Shown: one piece after another, positions 1-4,854 of the stretch
Numbering within the stretch: position 1 is the first letter of the stretch
Layout: each line of letters begins with the position of its first letter
DNA from: Candidatus Micrarchaeum sp.
Lineage (GTDB): Archaea > Micrarchaeota > Micrarchaeia > CAILAH01
Assembly: GCA_020723045.1 (NCBI GenBank)
Contig: DYJQ01000016.1
Coordinates: 1-6,012, forward strand
Reading direction: 5' to 3'
DNA: 6,012 bases
Translations under genes and position numbers: made by a program
The notes under the pieces: model-generated
Databases searched by the model: none
The model's input: the letters and a program-made list of their open reading frames with translations, nothing else
What the model was told of the DNA's origin: nothing

Positions 1-1
1 G

Positions 2-121
2 AATAATATACCTAACTGGGTACGCCAGCCCGAAGACATTATAACTTATTTAGAACATACTGGGTTTTCTGATGATGCCATAAGGCACACGATGGAGTCT
101 TTATCAGGGGTGTTTAGATGA
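2..121 (+). CDS. 3' end of an unrecognised protein gene (5' end outside the window)
   Basis: An open frame runs from the left edge and ends at TGA 119-121, giving the last 39 residues of a protein that ends in SLSGVFR. I see no diagnostic motif; the visible part looks helical and mixed-charge. Its stop overlaps the next start in an ATGA arrangement (ATG 118-120, TGA 119-121), the usual sign of translational coupling, so the two genes are probably co-transcribed. No function can be assigned from this fragment. That it is coding is inferred from the open frame and the overlap. Confidence 0.6.
   Translation, partial: NNIPNWVRQPEDIITYLEHTGFSDDAIRHTMESLSGVFR
107..112 (+). promoter_or_regulatory. 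Shine-Dalgarno-like site for the 181-residue gene
   Basis: GGGGTG lies 5 nt before ATG 118 and resembles the archaeal GGAGGTG anti-SD complement with one mismatch. It sits inside the end of the upstream gene, as expected for coupled genes. Confidence 0.4.
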
Positions 122-663
122 ACGATATGAAATCAAAAAAACCGAAGGTTGGGTCGGATAGATTTGCCGCAGGATTGATGCGGCAGATATATCGCCACAA
201 CCTGCTCCCAGAGGATATAATGAAGCTCAAGAAAGAGATGGAGTCAGAAGAGTTCAAGAAAACATTTGCACGTCTATCACAGCAGACACAGAGCGAAGTA
301 CAGAATCTTCTTCCGTATGCCGAGCAACATGGTGCTCTGGATTATCTTATATCCTTTGTGTATGGTGGCGAGGAAGAAGATCCCCGTTATGTAGGTTACG
401 TAAAGGAACACATACGCTGCTGGGATAATCGCGATGCACTCCTCGCTGCAGTTAGAGCGAAAGGTGCCGAAGTTAAGCGTGAGTATGGGTTTGAGAAAGA
501 GGTGGATGAATTGATAGAGAAGGCAAAGTCACTGAATGATCTGACCGCGCTCAGCTATATTTATGAAGCGTTCACTGGCGCGCTTATAAATTTAGAACAT
601 CTGGATAAGGATATGATAGGCAAAAGACTCAATGAAGCAATAGACGTCCTGAACGCGTGGTAA
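118..663 (+). CDS. hypothetical charged, helical protein (181 aa)
   Basis: I do not recognise this family. The product is 181 residues, rich in Lys and Glu, and reads as mostly alpha-helical. It has no signal peptide, no membrane segment and only one cysteine (in IRCWDNRD, about residue 101), so it is probably a soluble cytoplasmic protein. The N-terminus is basic (KSKKPK), followed by amphipathic stretches around residues 35-65 and 115-180. The start at 118 is supported by the 4-bp ATGA overlap with the upstream gene and an SD-like GGGGTG at 5 nt. A run of five T (669-673) just after the stop could end the transcript. The following gene probably has its own promoter, so this protein is more likely linked to the truncated upstream gene than to the downstream one. 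It could be a partner or adaptor of that upstream product; this is inference from coupling only. Confidence 0.75.
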   Translation: MNDMKSKKPKVGSDRFAAGLMRQIYRHNLLPEDIMKLKKEMESEEFKKTFARLSQQTQSEVQNLLPYAEQHGALDYLISFVYGGEEEDPRYVGYVKEHIRCWDNRDALLAAVRAKGAEVKREYGFEKEVDELIEKAKSLNDLTALSYIYEAFTGALINLEHLDKDMIGKRLNEAIDVLNAW

Positions 664-668
664 ATCTA

Positions 669-673
669 TTTTT
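669..673 (+). terminator. possible T-run terminator
   Basis: Five consecutive T lie 5 nt after the stop of the 181-residue gene. Archaeal RNA polymerase can terminate at short T-runs without a hairpin. This one is short and the call is weak. Confidence 0.3.
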
Positions 674-702
674 GATGTGTGTTTAGTGGAGAGCACGAAT
701 TG

Positions 703-712
703 CTTTTTACTT
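703..712 (+). promoter_or_regulatory. weak TATA-like element for the nucleotidyltransferase-MazG gene
   Basis: CTTTTTACTT is centred about 26 nt upstream of ATG 734, the spacing expected for a leaderless archaeal transcript. The match to an A/T-alternating TATA box is poor. No SD motif precedes ATG 734, which fits leaderless initiation. Confidence 0.3.
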
Positions 713-733
713 TTTTGCTCATATATCAGCCAT

Positions 734-1528
734 ATGGCCACACGTGTCCTAGCGGCAGGCATATTTGACATTCTTCATCTTGGCCACATTCATTATCTTG
801 CGCACGCCAAATCTCTGGGTGATGAGCTCATCGTTGTGATTGGGACGGATAGAATGGCACGAAAGCTCGGCAAGAACCCTATTCATAATGAGAGGGAACG
901 GCTTGCAATGATAAATGCCCTCAAGGTTGTTGATAAGACAGTGCTGGGCGATAAGAATGACATGCTCATCACTCTCAAGAAAATAAACCCGGATATAGTC
1001 TTTCTTGGTTATGATCAGGACCTTTCACAAAAGATGCGGGATTACTGTAAAACACATAAGATAAAGGTAATGAAAGACCCGTGCACTTTGGATGTTAAGA
1101 GATACAAGACAACTGCAATCAAAGAGAGAGTGGTCTGCGTTAATAAAAAGAAAGGGAGGTATAATGCAGATGCGCTCATGGCACTCGCAAGAAAGAGTGC
1201 GGTCCACTGCCCTTGGTGCAAGGAAAAGAGCTGTGAAGAATTTGTGCATGAGCTTGAGAATGAAGTGCGTGAGCTGGCTGGGGCACTCAGCAAGATGGAT
1301 TATGCGAACGTCCGCGAGGAGATTGGCGATGTGGTGTGGGATGCTTTAGTGCTCGCACATATATGCGAGAGGGAGGGCAAATTCAACGGGGACGATGTAA
1401 TCAGAGAGATCATCAGGAAGATTGAGCGCAGGAAGCCCTACCTGATTAATGGGGATATAGTTTCTCTTGAAGAAGCAAAGAGAATATGGCATGAAGCGAA
1501 GAGGAAGGAGAAGGAAGGCCGCAAATAG
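734..1528 (+). CDS. fusion: RibL-type FAD synthase-like nucleotidyltransferase + MazG-type NTP pyrophosphohydrolase
   Basis: This 264-residue protein has two enzyme domains. Residues 1-133 form a nucleotidyltransferase of the cytidylyltransferase superfamily: FDILHLGH holds the HxGH nucleotide-binding motif (H15-H18), LGYDQ is at 91-95, and KTTAIKER (125-132) matches the family's C-terminal STT-type motif. The overall pattern most resembles archaeal RibL, which makes FAD from FMN and a nucleotide. Residues about 157-264 are a MazG domain, which cuts NTPs to NMP and pyrophosphate. It starts at CPWCKEK (159-165); its metal ligands appear to be E177/E180 and E196/D199 (the ExxE and ExxD pairs), then EGKF, the RRKPYL segment and a basic IWHEAKRKEK tail. 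I start at ATG 734 because MATRVLAAGIFD is where the family begins; the in-frame ATG 677 would add 19 cysteine-rich, unconserved residues. The substrate is uncertain, since glycerol-3-phosphate or another alcohol phosphate is possible for this superfamily. The fold calls are firm; the joint role is inference. Confidence 0.88.
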   Translation: MATRVLAAGIFDILHLGHIHYLAHAKSLGDELIVVIGTDRMARKLGKNPIHNERERLAMINALKVVDKTVLGDKNDMLITLKKINPDIVFLGYDQDLSQKMRDYCKTHKIKVMKDPCTLDVKRYKTTAIKERVVCVNKKKGRYNADALMALARKSAVHCPWCKEKSCEEFVHELENEVRELAGALSKMDYANVREEIGDVVWDALVLAHICEREGKFNGDDVIREIIRKIERRKPYLINGDIVSLEEAKRIWHEAKRKEKEGRK

Positions 1529-1537
1529 GCGCACATC

Positions 1538-2452
1538 TCAACTAATGGAGTGTGTTGATTGTTGCTCCGGATTTTGCTCTTTCCACATTTTCTTGAATTC
1601 CCTTGCATCCAGCCAGTTCACATCCATCTTTGCAAAGAGTTCTGGTCCATCCTCCACTCTCGCAACACCGCAGAATGCGCCTGATTTTGAGTAGACCTTT
1701 ACATACTCGCCACGGTGCGCACCGCCATCATCCAACAATCCTCTTCTATAAATAGGTGAGCCGTAAGAGATCGATGGCATCACACTATCCTTTACCTTTA
1801 TGGTTTTAAGGTGCAGGAGAACATCAGCTGGGACCAGCAACCTCACCAATTCGCCCCCATCGCCACCCTCCTTCCATTTCTGCACAGCGTTCTTGAGCTC
1901 GTAGAGTGTATGGGCCTCCTCCTCGCCAACCCACCCGCTCTTTACCCTTCTCAGCTCGAGCATGTTGGCCCCGCACCCCATTCTTTTTCCAATATCAAAA
2001 ATGAGTTTCCTAATATAAGTACCCCCCTCACATCTTACCCTGAACAGCACATCCCTTCCCTTAATCTCAAGGATCTCAATCTCATGAATAGTTCTCTCCC
2101 GCACCCTTTTTGCAACTGCACTCCTCAGGGGCGGTTTTTGCTTAATGGCCCCCACGAATTTTGCCATCGTCTCCCGTATCTTTTTTTCATCAACTTCCTT
2201 ATGCACCCGCATTATCGCAATGTACTCCTTATCCTCACCGCTCAGGAACTTGCTCAATTTGACAGCCTTCCCTATTGCAACAATGAGCACACCCGAAACA
2301 CCCGGGTCTAACGTCCCGATATGCCCGTTCCTATCCGCGCCCAGCATCCCCCTTACCCACGAGCCGACCTGTGCGCTAGGCGGCCCGCGCGGCTTGTCGA
2401 TCACCACGAAACATCCTTTGAGCAATTGGTCCAGTTCAACCATCAATATCAT
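1538..2452 (-). CDS. cbf5: Cbf5 / TruB-family rRNA pseudouridine synthase (H/ACA RNP catalytic subunit)
   Basis: Archaeal dyskerin homologue that converts uridine to pseudouridine in rRNA, guided by H/ACA RNAs with Nop10, Gar1 and L7Ae. Motif I is VIDKPRGPPSAQV (17-29); motif II is GHIGTLDPGVSGVL (43-56) with catalytic Asp49; KPPLRSAV follows at about 106, then GGTYIRKLIFDIG and MLELRRVKSG. The last third, from about IKVKDSVMPSISYGSP, is the PUA RNA-binding domain. At 304 residues it is short for Cbf5: the 30-40 residues that usually precede the catalytic domain are missing. Motif I carries PPSA where many archaea have PTSH. Two starts are possible: ATG 2452 and, three codons in, ATG 2443. 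Neither has an SD, and both fit leaderless initiation from the TATA region at 2468-2481, depending on where in that A/T run TBP binds. It converges on the upstream fusion gene with a 9-bp gap and diverges from the aIF2-beta operon. Confidence 0.95.
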   Translation of the reverse strand: MILMVELDQLLKGCFVVIDKPRGPPSAQVGSWVRGMLGADRNGHIGTLDPGVSGVLIVAIGKAVKLSKFLSGEDKEYIAIMRVHKEVDEKKIRETMAKFVGAIKQKPPLRSAVAKRVRERTIHEIEILEIKGRDVLFRVRCEGGTYIRKLIFDIGKRMGCGANMLELRRVKSGWVGEEEAHTLYELKNAVQKWKEGGDGGELVRLLVPADVLLHLKTIKVKDSVMPSISYGSPIYRRGLLDDGGAHRGEYVKVYSKSGAFCGVARVEDGPELFAKMDVNWLDAREFKKMWKEQNPEQQSTHSIS

Positions 2453-2466
2453 CAGCCACTCATTTG

Positions 2467-2481
2467 CTTTATATATATTTT
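2467..2481. promoter_or_regulatory. shared divergent TATA region for cbf5 and the aIF2-beta operon
   Basis: A single A/T block contains the perfect palindrome TATATATA (2470-2477). Read on the plus strand, its centre is about 29 nt before ATG 2503. Read on the minus strand it is about 22 nt before ATG 2452 and 31 nt before ATG 2443. Both spacings fit leaderless or near-leaderless archaeal transcripts. No other TATA candidate of similar strength lies in the 50-bp gap, so one TBP site probably serves both directions, with flanking BRE sequence setting strand preference. Confidence 0.65.
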
Positions 2482-2502
2482 CATCTCTGAATATAAGCCA
2501 TT

Positions 2503-2913
2503 ATGGTAGAGGATTACAATACTCTTTTGGAAAGAGTATATAAAAACATTCCACGGCACGAGACGGTCAGCGATAGGTTTGAGCTCCCTGATATAGAAGT
2601 GCTCACGCAGGGCAACAAGACAATCGTGAGGAATTTCGGAGACGTATGCGGGGTTATGAGGAGGGAGCCGCTCTTGGTATCAAAATTCCTCTCCAAGGAG
2701 CTTGCAGTACCCAGCAGCATTGATGACAAGAGGCTCATATTTAACGGAAAGGTGGACCAGCGGCTTCTCGTCTCGAAGATACAGGAGTTCCTGAACAAGT
2801 ACGTGAGGTGCAAGGTGTGCGGCAGGTATGACACGCATTTTGAGAGTGTGGATAGGAACGTAAGGATGCTGGTATGCGAGGTGTGCGGTGCACGCTCTCC
2901 AGTGAGGTTGTAA
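2503..2913 (+). CDS. eif2b: translation initiation factor aIF2 subunit beta
   Basis: Beta subunit of the heterotrimeric aIF2 that brings Met-tRNAi to the small ribosomal subunit. The 136-residue length is normal for the archaeal factor. The N-terminal helix YNTLLERVYKNIP is followed by a linker RFELPDIEV, the alpha/beta domain beginning GNKTIVRNFGDVCGVM (37-52) with LVSKFLSKELA, and a C-terminal zinc ribbon with C103-x2-C106 and C125-x2-C128. These blocks match the family throughout. The start codon lies about 29 nt after the TATA centre and lacks an SD, so it is probably translated from a leaderless mRNA. It is the first gene of a tight plus-strand set with aIF1A (1-nt gap) and Rio1 (3-nt gap), all acting on the small subunit. 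No key residue is missing. Confidence 0.96.
   Translation: MVEDYNTLLERVYKNIPRHETVSDRFELPDIEVLTQGNKTIVRNFGDVCGVMRREPLLVSKFLSKELAVPSSIDDKRLIFNGKVDQRLLVSKIQEFLNKYVRCKVCGRYDTHFESVDRNVRMLVCEVCGARSPVRL
2904..2908 (+). promoter_or_regulatory. Shine-Dalgarno site of aIF1A
   Basis: GAGGT lies 6 nt before ATG 2915, inside the end of the aIF2-beta gene. It supports the upstream start, and therefore the presence of the His-rich tail, rather than initiation at the later in-frame ATG 3008. Confidence 0.6.
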
Positions 2914-2914
2914 T

Positions 2915-3286
2915 ATGCCATATAGCGGACATTCACATGGACATGGGGGGGCGCGCAGGCCCTCAAGCAGTAATAAGCATCACAGCCACTCTGCGTCGGA
3001 AGAAGTTATGCGCGTGCGGCGACCACAACCGGGTGAGATATTTGGCTTGGTTACGGCACTCCTCGGTGGCAGTCGTTTGCGCGTATCGTGCATTGATGGG
3101 AAGGAGCGTATAGTACGCATACCCGGCAAGCTTAAGAGGCAGGCGTGGATAAAGAGCGGTGACGTCATACTTATGGTCCCTTGGGAGATTGACAATACGC
3201 GGGGCGACGTTACGTGGAGATATACAAAAATACAGGTCGATTGGCTCAAGTCAAGAGGGATCCTGCCGAGTGATTTTGGGCTGTGA
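2915..3286 (+). CDS. eif1a: translation initiation factor aIF1A with a histidine-rich N-terminal tail
   Basis: OB-fold initiation factor that occupies the A site of the small subunit and promotes initiator tRNA binding and start selection. The conserved core starts at MRVRRPQPGEIFG (32-44) and continues with GSRLRVSCIDGKERIVRIPGK in outline, WIKSGDVILMVPWEI and WRYTKIQVDWLKSRGIL; this is a full family match. The first 31 residues are unusual: six histidines (6, 8, 10, 22, 23, 25) with Gly and Ser, and only three or four basic residues, where the family usually has a short Lys/Arg-rich tail. ATG 2915 is preferred because of the GAGGT SD and the 1-nt gap to aIF2-beta. The in-frame ATG 3008 would give a tail-less but otherwise complete factor, so dual or later initiation cannot be excluded. 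It is co-transcribed with aIF2-beta and rio1. Confidence 0.95.
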   Translation: MPYSGHSHGHGGARRPSSSNKHHSHSASEEVMRVRRPQPGEIFGLVTALLGGSRLRVSCIDGKERIVRIPGKLKRQAWIKSGDVILMVPWEIDNTRGDVTWRYTKIQVDWLKSRGILPSDFGL

Positions 3287-3289
3287 GCT

Positions 3290-4024
3290 ATGGCAACTAT
3301 CTCGAAGCGAAAGCGGCCGCCACGCGAGATAAAGACCTTGAAAGAGCAGTTAAAGATTGAGGCATCTGTTTTTGACAGGTATGTGTTCAGAACAGTGGGC
3401 TCGCTCATGTCTGCCGGCATAATTGCATCCATCGATTTTCCAATAAAACGCGGCAAGGAATCGGTTGTGTTCAGGGCGACACCGCCCCCCGATTATCCAG
3501 CCGAGTTCCTTGCAGTGAAGATTTACAATGTGGAGAACAGCAACTTTAAGCGCATGGTAGAATACATATCGAATGACCCGCGTTTTGAGGTAAAGAAGAA
3601 CCGGAGGAAGCTGGTGTATGAGTGGGTTAAGAAGGAGTACAGGAATCTTCTTATGTGCGAAGAGATGGGCGTGCTTGTTCCCCACCCCCACGTATTCAAG
3701 GATAATGTGCTTGTGATGGATTTTATTGGCGAGGGAGGTGCGCCTTCAAAAACCCTCTTCGAGAGGGGCCCGGCCAACCCAGAGTGGGAGTACGAGTTTT
3801 TGATGGGTGAAGTGAAGAAAATGTACAAAAACGGCTTTGTGCACGCTGATTTAAGCGAATACAATGTGCTGTGCGGTCCTGAGGGCAAGCTGTATATGAT
3901 AGACCTAGCGCAGGGGGTTATAAAGGGCCATCCTTTCTTTGATGAGTGGTATAAAAGGGATGTTCAGAATATAAACCGCTATTATGAAAAGTTTGGAGTC
4001 CGGGCCACAACTACTCTTATATAA
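3290..4024 (+). CDS. rio1: Rio1-type atypical serine/threonine kinase/ATPase
   Basis: Rio1 acts late in small-subunit ribosome maturation, where its ATPase cycle releases the pre-40S-like particle. The 244 residues contain the RIO blocks in order: FDRYVFRTVGSLMSAGII (28-45), nucleotide loop KRGKESVVFRA (53-63), ATP-binding Lys77 in LAVKIY, YISNDPRF, WVKKEYRNL, the hinge VLVMDFIGEGG, catalytic VHADLSEYN (184-192, D187 and N192), and metal-loop IDLAQGV (204-210, D205). VHADLSEYN and the lack of an N-terminal winged helix place it with Rio1 rather than Rio2. The loop reads GKESVV where archaeal Rio1 usually has GKEANV; the Glu is kept. The N-terminal 25 residues are basic. The start is 3 nt after the aIF1A stop, with only a weak GTGAG just before it, suggesting reinitiation or coupling. 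The pairing of aIF1A with Rio1 is a known archaeal arrangement. Confidence 0.96.
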   Translation: MATISKRKRPPREIKTLKEQLKIEASVFDRYVFRTVGSLMSAGIIASIDFPIKRGKESVVFRATPPPDYPAEFLAVKIYNVENSNFKRMVEYISNDPRFEVKKNRRKLVYEWVKKEYRNLLMCEEMGVLVPHPHVFKDNVLVMDFIGEGGAPSKTLFERGPANPEWEYEFLMGEVKKMYKNGFVHADLSEYNVLCGPEGKLYMIDLAQGVIKGHPFFDEWYKRDVQNINRYYEKFGVRATTTLI

Positions 4025-4093
4025 ATAAATCACGTCGTTTTAGATAGCTTTAAATAATTTCACTGTAAACGCATTATACTTCGCCTTTGCGAT

Positions 4094-4110
4094 AGAAATG
4101 TATTTAAATA
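4094..4110 (+). promoter_or_regulatory. BRE + palindromic TATA box of tfe
   Basis: TATTTAAATA (4101-4110) is a perfect 10-bp palindrome preceded by purine-rich AGAAATG, a plausible BRE. Its centre is about 37 nt before ATG 4143, predicting a start near 4131 and a leader of about 12 nt that just includes the SD. A second TATA-like sequence, CTTTAAATAATT (4048-4059), and a third, TTTATATA (4123-4130), are less well placed; the third would start transcripts inside the gene. Confidence 0.6.
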
Positions 4111-4132
4111 CGAAATGATGAATTTATATAGG

Positions 4133-4138
4133 GGGGAG
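4133..4138 (+). promoter_or_regulatory. Shine-Dalgarno site of tfe
   Basis: GGGGAG within a G-run lies 4 nt before ATG 4143. It fixes the start of TFE despite its short N-terminus and contrasts with the leaderless starts elsewhere in the window. Confidence 0.6.
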
Positions 4139-4142
4139 AGGC

Positions 4143-4577
4143 ATGGCAAGCGGTTTTGTTCTAAAAGACGTTGATGTAAAAAACAATGCGGTCGTAAGTT
4201 TTGGCGAGCTGTTCGTAACAATATACCCGTACTTGAAAAAGCCCGTTTCCGCAGAGTATATTTCCAGGGAGATAAAGGTGAAGCCATCGAGGATAAGGGC
4301 CGTCCTCAATAAGCTGTATAATCATAGCCTCATCGATTATAAAAGGTGTTTTGACGATGATACCGGCAAGTACACATATATCTGGACTTTGAATCACAAA
4401 AAGCTTGAAACGTTTTTGAAGGATTATAATGCTGATGCTGTTTCTGAAAATGCTGTTGCTTCTTCTGAATTCCCCTTTATATGTTCTGGCTGCAAAGAGC
4501 CATACTCGTTTGAGAGTGCGGTTGATTGTGCGTTCAAGTGCCACAAGTGTGGCTCAACGATAGATGCGCTCGAGTAG
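4143..4577 (+). CDS. tfe: transcription factor E (TFE, TFIIE-alpha homologue)
   Basis: General transcription factor that helps archaeal RNA polymerase open promoter DNA. Residues about 18-85 form the winged helix: SFGELFVTIYPYL, then VSAEYISREIKVKPSRIRAV (recognition region), LNKLYNHSLIDYKR and DTGKYTYIWTL. After a short linker (86-109) comes the zinc ribbon FICSGCKEPYSFESA with C114-x2-C117 and C133-x2-C136; there is also an extra Cys129. At 144 residues it is shorter than the usual 160-180. Much of the charged helical linker between the two domains is missing and is replaced by Ala/Ser-rich sequence containing a seven-residue repeat (96-102 and 103-109). The start is supported by a GGGGAG SD at 4 nt and a well-placed TATA box. 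It is separated from rio1 by 118 bp, so it is probably its own transcription unit. Confidence 0.93.
   Translation: MASGFVLKDVDVKNNAVVSFGELFVTIYPYLKKPVSAEYISREIKVKPSRIRAVLNKLYNHSLIDYKRCFDDDTGKYTYIWTLNHKKLETFLKDYNADAVSENAVASSEFPFICSGCKEPYSFESAVDCAFKCHKCGSTIDALE
4428..4469 (+). repeat. 21-bp imperfect tandem duplication in the TFE linker
   Basis: Units 4428-4448 and 4449-4469 match at 18 of 21 bases and are in frame with TFE, giving NADAVSE followed by NAVASSE. The two copies abut with no spacer and end exactly where the zinc ribbon begins. Confidence 0.8.
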
Positions 4578-4665
4578 GCGTATGTGCTCTCCGTAATCTT
4601 AATGTGGCCATGCTCGTTTTATGATGTGGCTGAACGAATGCCCGAAGCGGTGTTTTTCAGTAATT

Positions 4666-4675
4666 CTTAAATAAT
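4666..4675 (+). promoter_or_regulatory. TATA box of the tRNA-Ala gene
   Basis: CTTAAATAAT is centred about 28 nt before tRNA position 1 (4699), the expected spacing for a start at or just ahead of the mature 5' end. A near copy, CTTTAAATAA at 4684-4693, is too close to the tRNA to drive the full gene. The rest of the 4578-4698 spacer shows nothing I can identify. Confidence 0.55.
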
Positions 4676-4698
4676 GTGCTTCTCTTTAAATAAGGTGT

Positions 4699-4807
4699 GG
4701 GCTCATAGTCCAATGGTAAGACGCCGCCTTCGCATATAGGTGAGGGCCCCCTCTCAAAAAACTAAAGAAAAAGGCGGAGATTCGGGGTTCGAATCCCCGT
4801 GAGTCCA
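4699..4807 (+). tRNA. tRNA-Ala (CGC anticodon), with an intron
   Basis: The 109-nt gene folds into a complete cloverleaf once 37 nt are removed, leaving 72 nt. The acceptor stem is 4699-4705 with 4800-4806; the only non-Watson-Crick pair is G3-U70 (4701 with 4804), the classic alanine identity element, and the discriminator is A4807. The D arm is 4708-4722, with three pairs, a C-A mismatch at 13-22, and G18-G19. The anticodon stem CCGCC (4724-4728) pairs with GGCGG (4773-4777), with loop U-U-CGC-A and then the 3' exon A. The variable loop is 4778-4782. The T stem CGGGG/CCCCG closes a TTCGAAT loop. The anticodon at 4731-4733 reads GCG codons. CCA is not encoded. Anticodon and G3-U70 agree on alanine. 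Confidence 0.95.
4735..4771 (+). other. tRNA intron, canonical 37/38 position, with a relaxed bulge-helix-bulge
   Basis: Removing 37 nt between A37 (4734) and A38 (4772) restores a normal seven-base anticodon loop. The cut could shift one base (4734-4770) with the same product. In the precursor, U32, U33 and C34 (4729-4731) can pair with A4769, A4768 and G4767, but G35 faces A4766, so the central helix has three pairs rather than the canonical four. On the intron side TAG (4737-4739) can pair with CTA (4762-4764). A G-rich/C-rich hairpin, GAGG 4742-4745 with CCTC 4750-4753, caps the intron. It is too short to encode an endonuclease. The host must have a tRNA splicing endonuclease that accepts this shape. 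Confidence 0.8.
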
Positions 4808-4822
4808 TTCACACGTTTGCAA

Positions 4823-4832
4823 TATTTTTAAG
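4823..4832 (+). promoter_or_regulatory. T-rich TATA-like element, also a possible tRNA terminator
   Basis: TATTTTTAAG is centred about 27 nt before ATG 4855, as expected for a leaderless start of the surface-protein gene, which has no SD. The same five-T run lies 18 nt after the tRNA end and could stop tRNA transcription, so one element may do both jobs. Confidence 0.45.
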
Positions 4833-4854
4833 TAAAATCTCCCTATACATAGCC

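Noticed and set aside
677..733. Upstream in-frame ATG adding 19 residues to the nucleotidyltransferase-MazG protein
   Set aside because: The added stretch is Cys/Phe-rich, has no family counterpart and overlaps the probable promoter; the domain begins naturally at ATG 734.
1811..2311. 166-residue open frame on the plus strand opposite cbf5
   Set aside because: It is antisense to a confident gene, Pro/Leu/His-rich without motifs, and has no promoter or SD; it is a codon-bias shadow.
4115..4121. ATGATGA resembling box C of a C/D guide RNA
   Set aside because: No box D (CTGA) follows at a suitable distance and the site lies in the tfe promoter-leader region, so it looks like chance.
4620..4635. 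ATGATGT followed by CTGA before the tRNA, as a possible C/D guide RNA
   Set aside because: The two boxes are only 2-3 nt apart, which leaves no room for a guide sequence.
4731..4733. Arginine (TCG) reading of the tRNA anticodon
   Set aside because: The five-pair anticodon stem sets the loop so that U33 is 4730 and the anticodon is CGC; the G3-U70 pair also indicates alanine.
4742..4755. GC-rich hairpin as an independent terminator
   Set aside because: It lies inside the tRNA intron and is explained as the intron stem-loop; transcription must pass through it to make the 3' exon.
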